DNA of 62,544 nt from assembly GCA_030524175.1 (NCBI GenBank), contig JAUNHC010000034.1, forward strand, positions 1-62,544. The letters are read 5' to 3'. Shown piece after piece: positions 9,035 through 18,039 of the stretch (position 1 is its first letter; every line of letters starts with the position of its first letter). Source of the stretch: Eubacteriales bacterium (lineage in GTDB: Bacteria > Bacillota > Clostridia > Lachnospirales > Lachnospiraceae). A model generated the notes under the pieces. It did not search any database, was not told where the DNA came from, and worked only from the letters and a program-made list of their open reading frames with translations. A program made the position numbers and the translations under genes.

Positions 9035-9713
9035 TAATACGGCGATAGGCAGCTGGAGTCATGCCCTGGTATAGTTTAAAATACTTATAGAAATGATTCA
9101 GGCTCGTATAGCCTGTCTGCCATGCTGCGTCCTGCACGCTCAAGCCCTCCTGCAGAAGCTGGGCAGCCTTTGCAATGCGGAATTTATGGATATAGGATAA
9201 CGCAGGCATATCAAAATGCTGGCGGAAAAGGTGAGCCAGATGACTGGATGTGCAGCAGCATACCTGGGCAAGACTGTTAAGATTGACCGCCTCTGCATAA
9301 TGGTTATGAATATAATGAACCGCCTTGTTGAGAAGGTCACTGTCTGTAAAGTTCCACCCAATGGCACGGGCAACGGCTTCCTTAAGCTGCACCACATTGA
9401 TCGGTTTTGCGATTATGTCGCAGGCACCCAGGTGCAATGCCTTTTGTGCATGGGCAAAGGTATTATACACTGTAACAATAATGACTTTTGTTTTCATCCC
9501 CTGTAATTGCTCCATAACCTCAAACCCATCCAGCCTTGGCATTTGAATATCCAGAAATGCCAAATCAGGTTTTTCCCTGCGGATCAATTCAAGGGCACTC
9601 TGCCCGTTAGAGGCTGTTCCCACTATGTCAATGGGAAGCTTTTCACTTTCAATAAGATAGCGTATGATCGTAAGGCTTGCAGTCTCATCATCACAGATTA
9701 CGGCGCGGACCAT
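9021..9713 (-). CDS. Response regulator with AraC output, partner of cupin kinase
   Basis: A 230-aa regulator. The receiver domain has ICDDE, phospho-acceptor Asp55 in LAFLDIQMPR and Lys in IIAKPINV; an AraC-type double helix-turn-helix follows from about residue 130 (CTSSHLAHLFRQHF, WQTGYTSLNHFYKYF). It lacks the long middle domain of the YesN proteins elsewhere in the window. ATG at 9713 is chosen because MVRAVICDDE is the normal receiver start; the frame stays open further upstream. It overlaps the kinase gene by 23 bp, indicating translational coupling. The likely target is the symporter/glyA pair downstream. Confidence 0.9.
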   Translation of the reverse strand: MVRAVICDDETASLTIIRYLIESEKLPIDIVGTASNGQSALELIRREKPDLAFLDIQMPRLDGFEVMEQLQGMKTKVIIVTVYNTFAHAQKALHLGACDIIAKPINVVQLKEAVARAIGWNFTDSDLLNKAVHYIHNHYAEAVNLNSLAQVCCCTSSHLAHLFRQHFDMPALSYIHKFRIAKAAQLLQEGLSVQDAAWQTGYTSLNHFYKYFKLYQGMTPAAYRRINTPE

Positions 9714-11211
9714 ATACTTCTTCCCCCTTATCGTCAACTTTCTTTGCCGGAAGAGAAACCACAACTCTCATACCATTGTGCTTTCCCGGTGTAAGCACAA
9801 TAGAAAAATCTCCTCCGCAGGCAGACTGTAGTTTCCTGTAGATCATGGATAAGCCATGGGCTGCACTGCCCTTCATCTCACGCATCACTCTCTCGCAGTC
9901 CGCTTTACTCAAAGAAGCTCCGTTGTTTTCCATAGTAAACTGAAGGAATCTTCCCTTCTCCTTGATGCCAAAGAAAAAGAGCTTATTCTCCTCCTGAAAG
10001 AACCCATGTGTAAATGCGTTTTCAGCCAACGGCATCAAAAAATTAAAGGGTACCTCCCATTTGTACATTTCTGTCTCAATGGCATAGGTAAGCTGAAGCC
10101 GTTCCCCGTAACGCAATTTCTGAAGTTTTATGTAAGAATGGAGATATTCAAACTCTTTAGACAGAGTCACTGTACTGCTGTTGTTGCGCACAGCATAGGA
10201 AAACAGGCAGGATAAATCAAGAATAGACTGGTACAGGGATACCATTCCTCCTGCCAACGCCATAGATGCCATTTGATTCAGGGTATTGAACAGAAAATGA
10301 TTGTTGATCTTCAGATCCGTCATTGTGTTTTCTGCATTGCGAAGGTTTGCGATCAAGACCTCCTGGTATTCCCGTGTGTCAGCCAGCATCAGCTCCTGCT
10401 GCATCAGCTGGTTCTTAAACTGGTACACCTCACAATAGTCCACCATAGCCTTCACGATCCGTCTGAGAAGTATTTTGGCCCCGTGGATAGAGCTTTGGGG
10501 CATAACGTAAACACCTTCCTTTGGAACACTGTGCACATGCACATAACCGCCCTGTACATATCCCAGAAATGTGCCCCGGAAGATAACCGGCACATAGAAC
10601 ACAGTAACTCCATGGGGGCACTCATAACTCTTCTCCCCCGTAAAGGGACATTCCACATAGTGGCACATACAGGCAGCCGCACTGGCTGATATATCATCCA
10701 CACAATGGTGGCAGCAAAACTCCGGGAAAACCCTGGTTCTCTTAACCGGTTTTCCCACTGCATTAAAAATAACATAGGAATAATGAAGAGTATCCAGGAA
10801 CTGCTCACAGGTACCATTGACCGCAGCGTGCAAATACTCCTCTGCTTTTTCTTCACTCATTTTCTGGCCCCCTGCATCTTCCAGAACAGCAGAGTCAAAA
10901 CCCACTGCATCCGGACAGGAAATCATAAGATGCTTGAATTCCGTATCCCCCATATTATACATTTCGTGTATCACGCCTGCTTCCCAGTGCAGGATCACAC
11001 TTGGCAGGGACATATCCACTTTTGCCCCGTTCACCAGGCTGTACCCTGTTCCCTGCAGCGTATAGATCACTTGTTCTGTAAAGTGTATATGAGGATTCAT
11101 ATGGGCATGAGGGGCAATGGATACAATTCCCACATTGAGCGCTGCCTTGCTCTCATCCATATCCTCCTCAAGCCAGTCAATATATCCCCAGTCTGTATAT
11201 TGTCTCTTCAT
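9691..11211 (-). CDS. Soluble sensor histidine kinase with cupin and PocR-like sensory domains
   Basis: A 506-aa kinase with no membrane segment. Order: a cupin barrel (about 1-115; PHAHMNPHIHFTEQ and a later HWEAGVIHEMYN segment, a His-rich metal/ligand pocket), a PocR-like domain (about 125-265; CCHHCVDDI, CMCHYVECPF and FYVPVIFRGTFLGYVQGG), then a PF06580 His kinase (NNHFLFN, His305; usual NPHFLFN has Pro) and an HATPase. Both sensory domains suggest a cytoplasmic small-molecule signal, perhaps an amino acid or C1 compound given the neighbours. The adjacent regulator overlaps it. It begins only 23 bp after the DUF2290 gene, with AGGAG before ATG. Confidence 0.85.
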   Translation of the reverse strand: MKRQYTDWGYIDWLEEDMDESKAALNVGIVSIAPHAHMNPHIHFTEQVIYTLQGTGYSLVNGAKVDMSLPSVILHWEAGVIHEMYNMGDTEFKHLMISCPDAVGFDSAVLEDAGGQKMSEEKAEEYLHAAVNGTCEQFLDTLHYSYVIFNAVGKPVKRTRVFPEFCCHHCVDDISASAAACMCHYVECPFTGEKSYECPHGVTVFYVPVIFRGTFLGYVQGGYVHVHSVPKEGVYVMPQSSIHGAKILLRRIVKAMVDYCEVYQFKNQLMQQELMLADTREYQEVLIANLRNAENTMTDLKINNHFLFNTLNQMASMALAGGMVSLYQSILDLSCLFSYAVRNNSSTVTLSKEFEYLHSYIKLQKLRYGERLQLTYAIETEMYKWEVPFNFLMPLAENAFTHGFFQEENKLFFFGIKEKGRFLQFTMENNGASLSKADCERVMREMKGSAAHGLSMIYRKLQSACGGDFSIVLTPGKHNGMRVVVSLPAKKVDDKGEEVYGPRRNL

Positions 11212-11234
11212 CGTACTCCTTTTTCTGTATCTTT

Positions 11235-11891
11235 CTATATCACTAATCGGCTTTTGTCTCTGTCACACTCAGCAAGATGTTCTTCAAATTTTACAATACT
11301 TTTCATGCTGAAGTCAAACTCCCAGTAAGCACTTGGCACATAGTAGAAATGTTCCATAATGAATTTTACAAAGCATAACGGTGATATAGGTTTATCAGCT
11401 GGAATCCTGCAGTTTTTATATCCCCCAAGGGTTATATGGGAATACGGATGATGTATTTCACTTTTTACTTCATCTCTGCTGTAATCTGCTCTGATAACTA
11501 CAGGTAATACATCTTTATTTAATATGTCGCCGTAAATACTGTCCTCATCATATAATTGCGCATTGTTCTGATATATTTCATAAGATGGCGATGGATAAAA
11601 TGCAAGCCTGTGGGACAGCAGATGAGTACCGCTGAAATCAAAACGGTACATCAACTGAATAATACCACCATCCGGCAATTTAATATTATAATTATGCTCC
11701 TTTTCTATCTCAGCATATATAGATGCGTAATCCATATTTTTTAAATAACAGGAGATATCACAATATTTAGTCCATACAATATCTGTCCCTCGAATCACAG
11801 GAAAATTATACTCCTCTGCCAATCCGCAGCGAATCAGCTCCTGTGTAATATTGTGTACCTCATGATATACTTTTTTAATCCCTTCAATCAT
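11235..11891 (-). CDS. DUF2290 protein
   Basis: A 218-aa protein of the uncharacterised DUF2290 family, recognised from DGGIIQLMYRFD, HRLAFYPSPS, the HHPYSHITLGG segment and the CRIPADKPISP/FVKFIMEHFYY end. No signal peptide or membrane segment. The start is placed at 11891 (AAAGG nine bases upstream); an ATG nine bases earlier is also possible. It overlaps the end of the SF1 helicase gene by 8 bp, so the two are co-translated and probably work together. Function is unknown. The conserved His, Asp and Arg residues could form a nuclease-like or nucleotide-binding site, but I cannot assign one. Confidence 0.8.
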   Translation of the reverse strand: MIEGIKKVYHEVHNITQELIRCGLAEEYNFPVIRGTDIVWTKYCDISCYLKNMDYASIYAEIEKEHNYNIKLPDGGIIQLMYRFDFSGTHLLSHRLAFYPSPSYEIYQNNAQLYDEDSIYGDILNKDVLPVVIRADYSRDEVKSEIHHPYSHITLGGYKNCRIPADKPISPLCFVKFIMEHFYYVPSAYWEFDFSMKSIVKFEEHLAECDRDKSRLVI

Positions 11892-14001
11892 ATAACACAT
11901 CCTTTAAAACCTTTAACGTGTTTGCATCAAGATCTTGCTTTTGAATTTCTCCACTGGCAAGCTTTTCAGCTATTTCACTCAGAGTAAAATTACTCTTTTT
12001 GATTTCCAAAAGTTCATTCTTCGTCTTATCTCTATGAATGATACGCATATTCTGCCGCTGCTGTTCATTGGGATAAATAAATTCCAGGCGAAAATCATTC
12101 TTTTTCACTTTTTCGTATTCATTGATGAGCAGCTCCATATCATCACCTACACCGCTCACTCGTACCCATGCTTTGGATCGGGTTATTGCTGTAAACAGAA
12201 TATTTCTTTTTCTGGATAAATTTACACCTTTTGCACATAAATCTGCGTTTATCAGATACACTACTGCCGCTTCATTTCCCTTTGCCCGGTAAATCTGTGT
12301 AATTGCAATAGAATCCTCCTGAAAGAAATCATCTGGAGTTGTCTGCACGCCTACTATATGAGTTCTGATCATTTTTTCCATTAGCAGCATCCGGATATGT
12401 GAAACATAACTTTTTGTTACTTTTGGATCCGGATGGATGATCATGATATCCTTGTATTTTAATTCTTCTTCCTTTAAATTTTTCTCAATATCATCCGCTA
12501 TCCACTCTGCTTCCTGTCTCGGATCATCGAATTTCCTAAATTGGATAAGCTCATCAATTGTTGAATGATTTTCCAGGAAAACCGGACTTGTTTCTTCGGT
12601 TCTGTATAATGTTACTTCCTGTCCATCCCGGATTCCTCCGTCCTTAACAGTATATCCGATGTCCTCCCACAACTTTTTTTCTTCGAATAACTGGACAAGC
12701 TGCGTTCCTTCGCCCTCTTCTTTTTGGCGATATATACCAAAGCCAAGACTATGGGCAGTAGTCAGTACAGGCCGCGAATTGCGGTAACACTTGGACAAAA
12801 CAATATCTTCTGATTTTCCGTTGCTGTTATCCAGCATCACATTAGGCTTTCCATCACTATATCCAAAAATTTCTTCCGGAGAATCAACATTTTTATTATC
12901 CAGGCTTTGCAGCTCATCATAGGCATAGACTAACATACGGCTTTCCTTCGGCAAAGACATATAACACATACGCAAAAAATATTTTGAAAAATCTTGTGCT
13001 TCATCCACTAATATCACATCATACAGCGGCACAGGATCAGAAACTGCTTCCACCGCTTCCTGGCATACTTTATCAAATACCTGCGTATTACGTCCATATG
13101 TGTTGCACGCATCCAGATAATCATAACACACCAAATTATTAGCTTTACAAAAATTGAAATACAAACCCTCTGAATTCTTGCTTCCCCATGCATGAATAAT
13201 TCTGATACGGCTCCAATCTGGTTCTTCATTTGTATTTTCAATAACGAAATTTGTTATAAACTGAATAAACTGGCCTTTCAAAGCGCGGCTGTTAAAGGTG
13301 ACTGCTATTACTTTATCCTCATACATTGTATATAAATATGCCACTTTCAAAGCCAAAACGATTGTTTTGCCGGAACCTGCAAGACCACGAATCCTCTGTA
13401 CTCCATCTACCGTTTCAATGACTGCTTTGCTCTGATACTTATCAAGACACGAAATTTGATCTTCGATGGCTTTCAGCTTAGCTCCCCTTGACGCAGCATC
13501 CTGCACATACCCTCTGTGCCCGCGTTTCTTAATCTGGGAAATCATCTGTATTGCCTCTAAAAGTTTTTCAAAATAAGCTCCGCTTTCAGGCCACTGTAGA
13601 TTTATCAAATATTCCTGCAGTTCCTCCCGGGTTGTATATATCTCTTCTCCCGATGCACTATAGCGTGGTGCGTAGGAAACAACATTAATAGGCACCTGAA
13701 GTTTCCTTCTCATTGACAGATAACTATACCTTTTTAATCTAGCTTCCATGTTGTTATATAATTCGTCCAGCAGCATTGTTTTGTTTTCAATATCCGTGTC
13801 TGAACTCATATCCAAATCAAATATGACCAGCCCGCATTGCCTGGCGATCAACAAAGCATCCACCTTTATTTTTCCTTCCATTCCGCCCAATACCGGATAT
13901 CCCAAATAAAAGTATCCCTCTAATCCCATTTCTTCCAAAATTGCAATAAGCTCATCGGCAAGTACCTGTTTAGACGTAACGCCCCTGATCACAGTAATCA
14001 T
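11884..14001 (-). CDS. SF1 (UvrD-like) helicase with nuclease-like N-terminal domain
   Basis: A 705-aa protein. The N-terminal about 190 residues resemble a NERD/PD-(D/E)xK fold (VDALLIARQCGLVIFDLD), but the usual E-x-K is replaced by D-x-D, so nuclease activity is doubtful. The ATPase core follows: Q-motif Tyr/Gln (DKYQSKAV), Walker A GLAGSGKT (about 209-216), Walker B VILVDEAQDF, motif IV-V region QIYRAKGNEAAVVYL, and motif VI LFTAITRSKAWVRV. These define a UvrD/Rep-type 3'-5' helicase. It is paired with DUF2290 by an 8-bp overlap and has its own promoter. Such helicase plus small unknown protein pairs often prove to be defence modules; here that is inference. Confidence 0.85.
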   Translation of the reverse strand: MITVIRGVTSKQVLADELIAILEEMGLEGYFYLGYPVLGGMEGKIKVDALLIARQCGLVIFDLDMSSDTDIENKTMLLDELYNNMEARLKRYSYLSMRRKLQVPINVVSYAPRYSASGEEIYTTREELQEYLINLQWPESGAYFEKLLEAIQMISQIKKRGHRGYVQDAASRGAKLKAIEDQISCLDKYQSKAVIETVDGVQRIRGLAGSGKTIVLALKVAYLYTMYEDKVIAVTFNSRALKGQFIQFITNFVIENTNEEPDWSRIRIIHAWGSKNSEGLYFNFCKANNLVCYDYLDACNTYGRNTQVFDKVCQEAVEAVSDPVPLYDVILVDEAQDFSKYFLRMCYMSLPKESRMLVYAYDELQSLDNKNVDSPEEIFGYSDGKPNVMLDNSNGKSEDIVLSKCYRNSRPVLTTAHSLGFGIYRQKEEGEGTQLVQLFEEKKLWEDIGYTVKDGGIRDGQEVTLYRTEETSPVFLENHSTIDELIQFRKFDDPRQEAEWIADDIEKNLKEEELKYKDIMIIHPDPKVTKSYVSHIRMLLMEKMIRTHIVGVQTTPDDFFQEDSIAITQIYRAKGNEAAVVYLINADLCAKGVNLSRKRNILFTAITRSKAWVRVSGVGDDMELLINEYEKVKKNDFRLEFIYPNEQQRQNMRIIHRDKTKNELLEIKKSNFTLSEIAEKLASGEIQKQDLDANTLKVLKDVLYD

Positions 14002-14115
14002 ACATTCACCCTCTTGTCAAAAATCCGTTTTATATCATCCTGTCACTAAATGCCGTACAGCGGGGTGCACGGCCCAATGAACAGCAACTTGTTTTCTATA
14101 AATACATGTGTTTTT

Positions 14116-14144
14116 AGTATATCATTTTGTACCTTGTTTTACAA
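14116..14144 (-). promoter_or_regulatory. Promoter of helicase-DUF2290 operon
   Basis: Minus strand: TTGTAA (14139-14144), 17-bp spacer, TATACT (14116-14121), about 115 bp upstream of the helicase ATG. The remainder of the 367-bp gap (14002-14368) holds a tandem repeat and no further gene that I can see. Confidence 0.55.
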
Positions 14145-14249
14145 TTATTCAAACCATTGGAAACATCGGGCGAAATGCCCGGAAGAAAAAGACTGCTGAC
14201 CTTGCAGTACATTCATTTTATATAGTTCGGCCAGTTATGTCAAATAAAC

Positions 14250-14296
14250 TTTTTATAAACCAGGCATTTGGTATTTTTTATAAACCAGGCATTTGG
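14250..14296. repeat. Two-copy tandem direct repeat, 25-bp period
   Basis: A 22-nt unit containing TATAAACCAGGCATTTGG occurs at 14250-14271 and again, identical, at 14275-14296. It lies 73 bp upstream of the first DUF1638 gene. It could be a regulator site or a chance slippage duplication. Confidence 0.9.
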
Positions 14297-14368
14297 ATTC
14301 CTGCATCATAGTGAAATCCAACTTATAATATGGTATTATAATATAAACTTCACCCGGAGGTGATCATT

Positions 14369-15031
14369 ATGTCCGAAATATGCATTATAGGCTGCCGTGC
14401 TTTGGAAAAAGAACTGCGGTCCGCTATGGAGGCCTGCGGCTGTAAAAATGAAATCATCTGGACAGATCCAGGCCTTCACAATGTAAAATCTAAATATAAA
14501 GACGTTCTTCAGAATATACTTGACGATCTCCCTTCAGACTGCCGGACGGCCCTTCTGGTCAATGGTTTCTGCGGTAATTCTATTCAGGGTATTGTAAACA
14601 GCCACGCCACACTGATCATCCCCAGGGTGGATGACTGCATCTCTCTTCTTTTCGGAGGTTACCGAAATAAAAAACCTTACATGGATTCTTACTTTCTGAC
14701 AGAAAGCTGGATGAACGGAAAACAGACGATATTTCAGGAATATAAGTGGGCCTGTGAAAAATACGGCACTGCCAGGGCCCGCCGTATCTTCGAAAAAATG
14801 TTCCGGAATTACCGCCGCATCGCAATCCTTGATACCGGCTGTTACGACACTGCCAGCGCGGCAGAATATGCCCGGGATTTTTCAGAAATGTTCTCTTTAA
14901 AGCAGGAAATCGTCCCTGCTGGAATCCGGTATCTGAAAGATATTCTTACCGGTCCCTGGGACGATTTAAAATTTCTTATTGTACAGCCTCATCACATGAT
15001 CACTGAGGCAGATTTAATGGATTTATATTAG
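14369..15031 (+). CDS. DUF1638 protein, left end of corrinoid island
   Basis: A 220-aa protein of uncharacterised family DUF1638. Visible family signatures: IIGCRAL near the start, FCGNSIQGI, PRVDDCISLL, LDTGCYD and a C-terminal QPHH. The recurring Cys and His residues (four Cys positions shared with the paralogue at 23927) could bind a metal or corrinoid; this is inference. ATG at 14369 is chosen because GGAGGTG is 6 bp upstream; a GTG three codons earlier is inside that site. The family is often found beside corrinoid methyltransferase genes, as here. No signal peptide. Confidence 0.85.
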   Translation: MSEICIIGCRALEKELRSAMEACGCKNEIIWTDPGLHNVKSKYKDVLQNILDDLPSDCRTALLVNGFCGNSIQGIVNSHATLIIPRVDDCISLLFGGYRNKKPYMDSYFLTESWMNGKQTIFQEYKWACEKYGTARARRIFEKMFRNYRRIAILDTGCYDTASAAEYARDFSEMFSLKQEIVPAGIRYLKDILTGPWDDLKFLIVQPHHMITEADLMDLY

Positions 15032-15140
15032 AGTACTGACTAATCCAGATATGGTCAGTATCCCCGAATTTCGTCCGGCCGGAAACCACATTGCCAGTGC
15101 TGTATGCTTACTTAATCTGCCGGGGCACACATTAGCACCA

Positions 15141-16658
15141 CTAAAAATACATATTTTTTGAAAAGCTTTTTGAAAACTCCGGGAGGACTGCCAGTTCGAG
15201 ACTGGAGATTTCACTGCTGAGTTTTTCCGTTAATTTAAACAGTTCTCTGTCACACGCGATCATAGCCGCTCCGGTGATTGCCGTGTTTCCGGCTACTTTA
15301 ATCTTGTCCAGAAGCGATTGGGGAAGCAGGCCGATTTCACAGGCGCTTTCTTTGCTGATAAAGCTGCCGAAAGCACCTGCAAGATAAACCTCCCGGATAT
15401 CCTCAGCCTGTACGGCACATTCCTTCATCATCAGTTCAATTCCGGCGGCGATAGCCCCCTTTGCCAGCTGAAGTTCACGGATATCATCCTGAGAAACAGA
15501 TACATCCGGGGCAAGGACCACTTTCGGGCCTCTGCCCTCTGATTTCAGATATTGAGAATATTCCGGCCTCTGTCCTGACAGTGCAAGCTTCCCTCTTCTG
15601 TCAATAAGTTTTTCTTTTTTTAATACTGCCAGAAGGTCAATTAATCCGGAACCGCAAATACCAACGGCCTTTCCTCCCCCAAGAACTGAATATGTAATTC
15701 TTCCGTTTTCTGTCCACACATGATCTATGGCACCTTTGGCGCCTCTCATACCGCAGGAAATTTTTGCTCCCTCCAGGGCCGGACCTGCTGCTGTGGCACA
15801 GGCGATCATCTTCTCCCTGTTTCCCAGCACCATTTCTCCGTTTGTACCGATATCCACCAACAATGTAAGCTCCTGTTTTTTGTGGATTCCTGCCGCGATC
15901 ACTCCGGCGATGGTATCAGCGCCCAAATACCCTGCAATATCGGGAATCACCAGCATTTTAGCCTTTTTCAAAGGAGGAAGATATCCGGATGCCTCCAACA
16001 GCCCGGTACTCTTTAATTCCGGAATAAACGGCGGGACTGTCAGATTCCGGGTGGAGATTCCCATAAACAGCTGCTGCATACAGGTATTTCCCACCACGGA
16101 AACCACATCTACCTGCTCCGGTCCCAACCCAGCCTTGGTACACACCTCCTGGATCAATGCACTAAGCCCTTCCCGCACACTAAACATCATTTCTTCCTGC
16201 ATCCCCCGGGATGCTGCCTGGATTCTGGCAACCACATCTCCGCCATAGCTGCACTGGGGATTGAGCAATCCCTCACTGATCATCGCTTCTCCATTGTTCC
16301 CGTCCAGAAGCTGGCAAGCCAGTGTGGTGGTTCCTATATCAATGGCCATGAGATAACGGGGCGACTCCACTACTGTATGTATATTCCGCTGCAATGTGGT
16401 GACCCCTGACAATGTCCTGCCCTCCGGCAGGATGACAGCTTCTGCCTGTTTCTCAGCATAAATCCTCATACCATCTGCCGCTGGTGTCTGACAAGCCAAT
16501 ACCTGCTTCCCGTCAACCGTGACCTGACATTTTCCGCAGCTTCCGTGGCCTCCGCAAGGGGAATCCGGCTTTAATCCTGCACAGCGCTCTGCCTCCAGCA
16601 CTGTCATTCCTTCTGAAACTTCAACCGATATCTCCCACGGATAAAAAGTCAGCTTCAT
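15141..16658 (-). CDS. Corrinoid activation protein (2Fe-2S plus ASKHA ATPase), RACo-like
   Basis: A 505-aa protein that reactivates corrinoid proteins when cobalt is accidentally oxidised from Co(I) to Co(II), using ATP hydrolysis and a reduced FeS cluster. The N-terminal ferredoxin-like domain has CGGHGSCGKC...C (residues about 35-56), the C-x5-C-x2-C-x(n)-C 2Fe-2S ligand set. After a linker, the ASKHA/DUF4445 domain begins with AIDIGTTTLACQLL and continues with VSVVGNTCMQQLF, LLVDIGTNGEMVLG, AAGPALEGAKI and YLAGAFGSFI. It is last in the leftward methyltransferase operon; its ATG overlaps the stop codon of the preceding 49-aa gene by one base (TAATG). Confidence 0.93.
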   Translation of the reverse strand: MKLTFYPWEISVEVSEGMTVLEAERCAGLKPDSPCGGHGSCGKCQVTVDGKQVLACQTPAADGMRIYAEKQAEAVILPEGRTLSGVTTLQRNIHTVVESPRYLMAIDIGTTTLACQLLDGNNGEAMISEGLLNPQCSYGGDVVARIQAASRGMQEEMMFSVREGLSALIQEVCTKAGLGPEQVDVVSVVGNTCMQQLFMGISTRNLTVPPFIPELKSTGLLEASGYLPPLKKAKMLVIPDIAGYLGADTIAGVIAAGIHKKQELTLLVDIGTNGEMVLGNREKMIACATAAGPALEGAKISCGMRGAKGAIDHVWTENGRITYSVLGGGKAVGICGSGLIDLLAVLKKEKLIDRRGKLALSGQRPEYSQYLKSEGRGPKVVLAPDVSVSQDDIRELQLAKGAIAAGIELMMKECAVQAEDIREVYLAGAFGSFISKESACEIGLLPQSLLDKIKVAGNTAITGAAMIACDRELFKLTEKLSSEISSLELAVLPEFSKSFSKNMYF

Positions 16659-16807
16659 TATATTCTTGTAATGAAAAGATAAATCAGTTTTTTCATGGAT
16701 TTCATTACAGTTTCTACATCTTTTCCCTGTTCTTCCGCAATTTCCTTTGCTGCGATTTCAAATGCTTCCAGTGTATCACCCTCAAGGGATGTTGCATATT
16801 CTGCCAT
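16658..16807 (-). CDS. 49-aa small protein of the methyltransferase operon
   Basis: A small acidic-then-basic helical protein beginning MAEYATSLEGDTLEAF and ending with a short hydrophobic LIYLFI. ATG at 16807 has AAAAGGAGAAAAG upstream; the longer frame to 16861 would overlap the upstream methyltransferase gene. It is 22 bp after that gene and coupled to the activase gene by TAATG. No family recognised. Tight coupling suggests a real gene with a role in activation or assembly of the methyltransferase system. Confidence 0.7.
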   Translation of the reverse strand: MAEYATSLEGDTLEAFEIAAKEIAEEQGKDVETVMKSMKKLIYLFITRI

Positions 16808-16829
16808 ATTCTTTTCTCCTTTTCCCAGA

Positions 16830-17996
16830 TTAATATTTTCCATGAACTTCCACATATTCACAGGCGGCGATCATGTTTTCAGGTTTACCGTCGTTTAACG
16901 TCATCATTGTTTTATCAGTAGAGAAAATATAACCGCCGTCAGGGGCAAGGGTATCCAGGCATTCTTTTGTTTTCTCGATCACCTCTTCCTTGCTTCCGAA
17001 AAGAAGCAGTGAAACAGGCATACCTCCCATGATGACCATCTTCTTGCCCAGCTTTGCTTTCATTTCCTTCAGATTGCCTTTCTCAAACAAACCTACAAAT
17101 TTCGCATTATCGGGCAGTTCCTGGAGCAGATCCAGGTAAGGCATCCAATCATTCTCCATAAAGAAATAAACAGAATATCCTTGCTTCACAGACATTTCCT
17201 CAAGATATCTCTTCATGAACGGCAGATACAGCTTTGCAAAATCCTTTGGCCTTAAATAGGTAGGAAGATGCAGAGGCGAGAAAATAATCTTCCTGTCAGG
17301 AGGCGTTGCCGTATCATGAAACATTTCAAGAATATAGTCGTACAGAGACATACATGCAGCCAGAAGCTCGTCTGAGTGACGTCTCACATCCAGCGAAATG
17401 CCCACAAAGTCTCTGAGGTAATCCAGTACCACATCAGGTGAAAGAAAATTAGTTCCGCGGATAATAATGGGCAGCCCAAGCTCTCCCTCAATCCTCACAT
17501 TTGCACTGCGGTTGTATTTCATAAATTCAACGTTATCTGCAAACGCCTGCTTGATCACATCTACCTTTTTCTCCAGGCTTGCATTTTTAAAGAGATCAAA
17601 TTTCCTTGGGATCAAAACATTGGCAAAAAATTTCATAGGATTTTCTGCCAGAAGCTTATATTCTTCCGGCTCCATCAGATGTCCGCCGCTTCCCTTGATC
17701 TGCACTCCGTTATCAGAGCAGGTATAAATTCCCTCCCCAACCTTTTCCGCCAATTTAAGGGGAACTGTATTGGATGTGCTCATCAGTCCGTCAATAGGCA
17801 TATTGTCAGTCAAATGCTTAGCCGCCTCAAACTGAAGGCCCGCATCCTCTGAAAAGGCTTTTTTTACACTTATACCGGCGTAATGATACATCCAAGTATT
17901 CATATTGGGAATGATCGGAACACGGTCCGGCAGCTTACGGCTCAGCACATCATCAAAGCGCGTAAGCCTTTGCTCATATAGTTCACTTGCATTCAT
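16830..17996 (-). CDS. UroD-fold corrinoid methyltransferase, copy 2
   Basis: A 388-aa protein of the uroporphyrinogen-decarboxylase superfamily, which includes MtaA/MtbA and the MtvB/OdmB-type methyltransferase I of aryl-ether demethylases. It likely moves a methyl group from a methylated substrate to the corrinoid protein encoded upstream. Seen: VPIIPNMNTWMYHYAG, IFSPLHLPTYLRPKDF, YFFMENDWMPYLD and GGYIFSTDK. The His-x-Cys...Cys zinc motif of CoM methylases is absent. A close tandem paralogue lies upstream (18040-19221). True uroporphyrinogen decarboxylase is unlikely given the operon. Confidence 0.87.
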   Translation of the reverse strand: MNASELYEQRLTRFDDVLSRKLPDRVPIIPNMNTWMYHYAGISVKKAFSEDAGLQFEAAKHLTDNMPIDGLMSTSNTVPLKLAEKVGEGIYTCSDNGVQIKGSGGHLMEPEEYKLLAENPMKFFANVLIPRKFDLFKNASLEKKVDVIKQAFADNVEFMKYNRSANVRIEGELGLPIIIRGTNFLSPDVVLDYLRDFVGISLDVRRHSDELLAACMSLYDYILEMFHDTATPPDRKIIFSPLHLPTYLRPKDFAKLYLPFMKRYLEEMSVKQGYSVYFFMENDWMPYLDLLQELPDNAKFVGLFEKGNLKEMKAKLGKKMVIMGGMPVSLLLFGSKEEVIEKTKECLDTLAPDGGYIFSTDKTMMTLNDGKPENMIAACEYVEVHGKY

Positions 17997-18039
17997 ATTG
18001 TTTACACCTCCATAACAGGATCATTTAAATTCTGTGACA

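Noticed and set aside
16658-16861. Longer 67-aa version of the small methyltransferase-operon protein
   Set aside because: It would overlap the upstream methyltransferase gene and bypass the ribosome site in front of ATG 16807.
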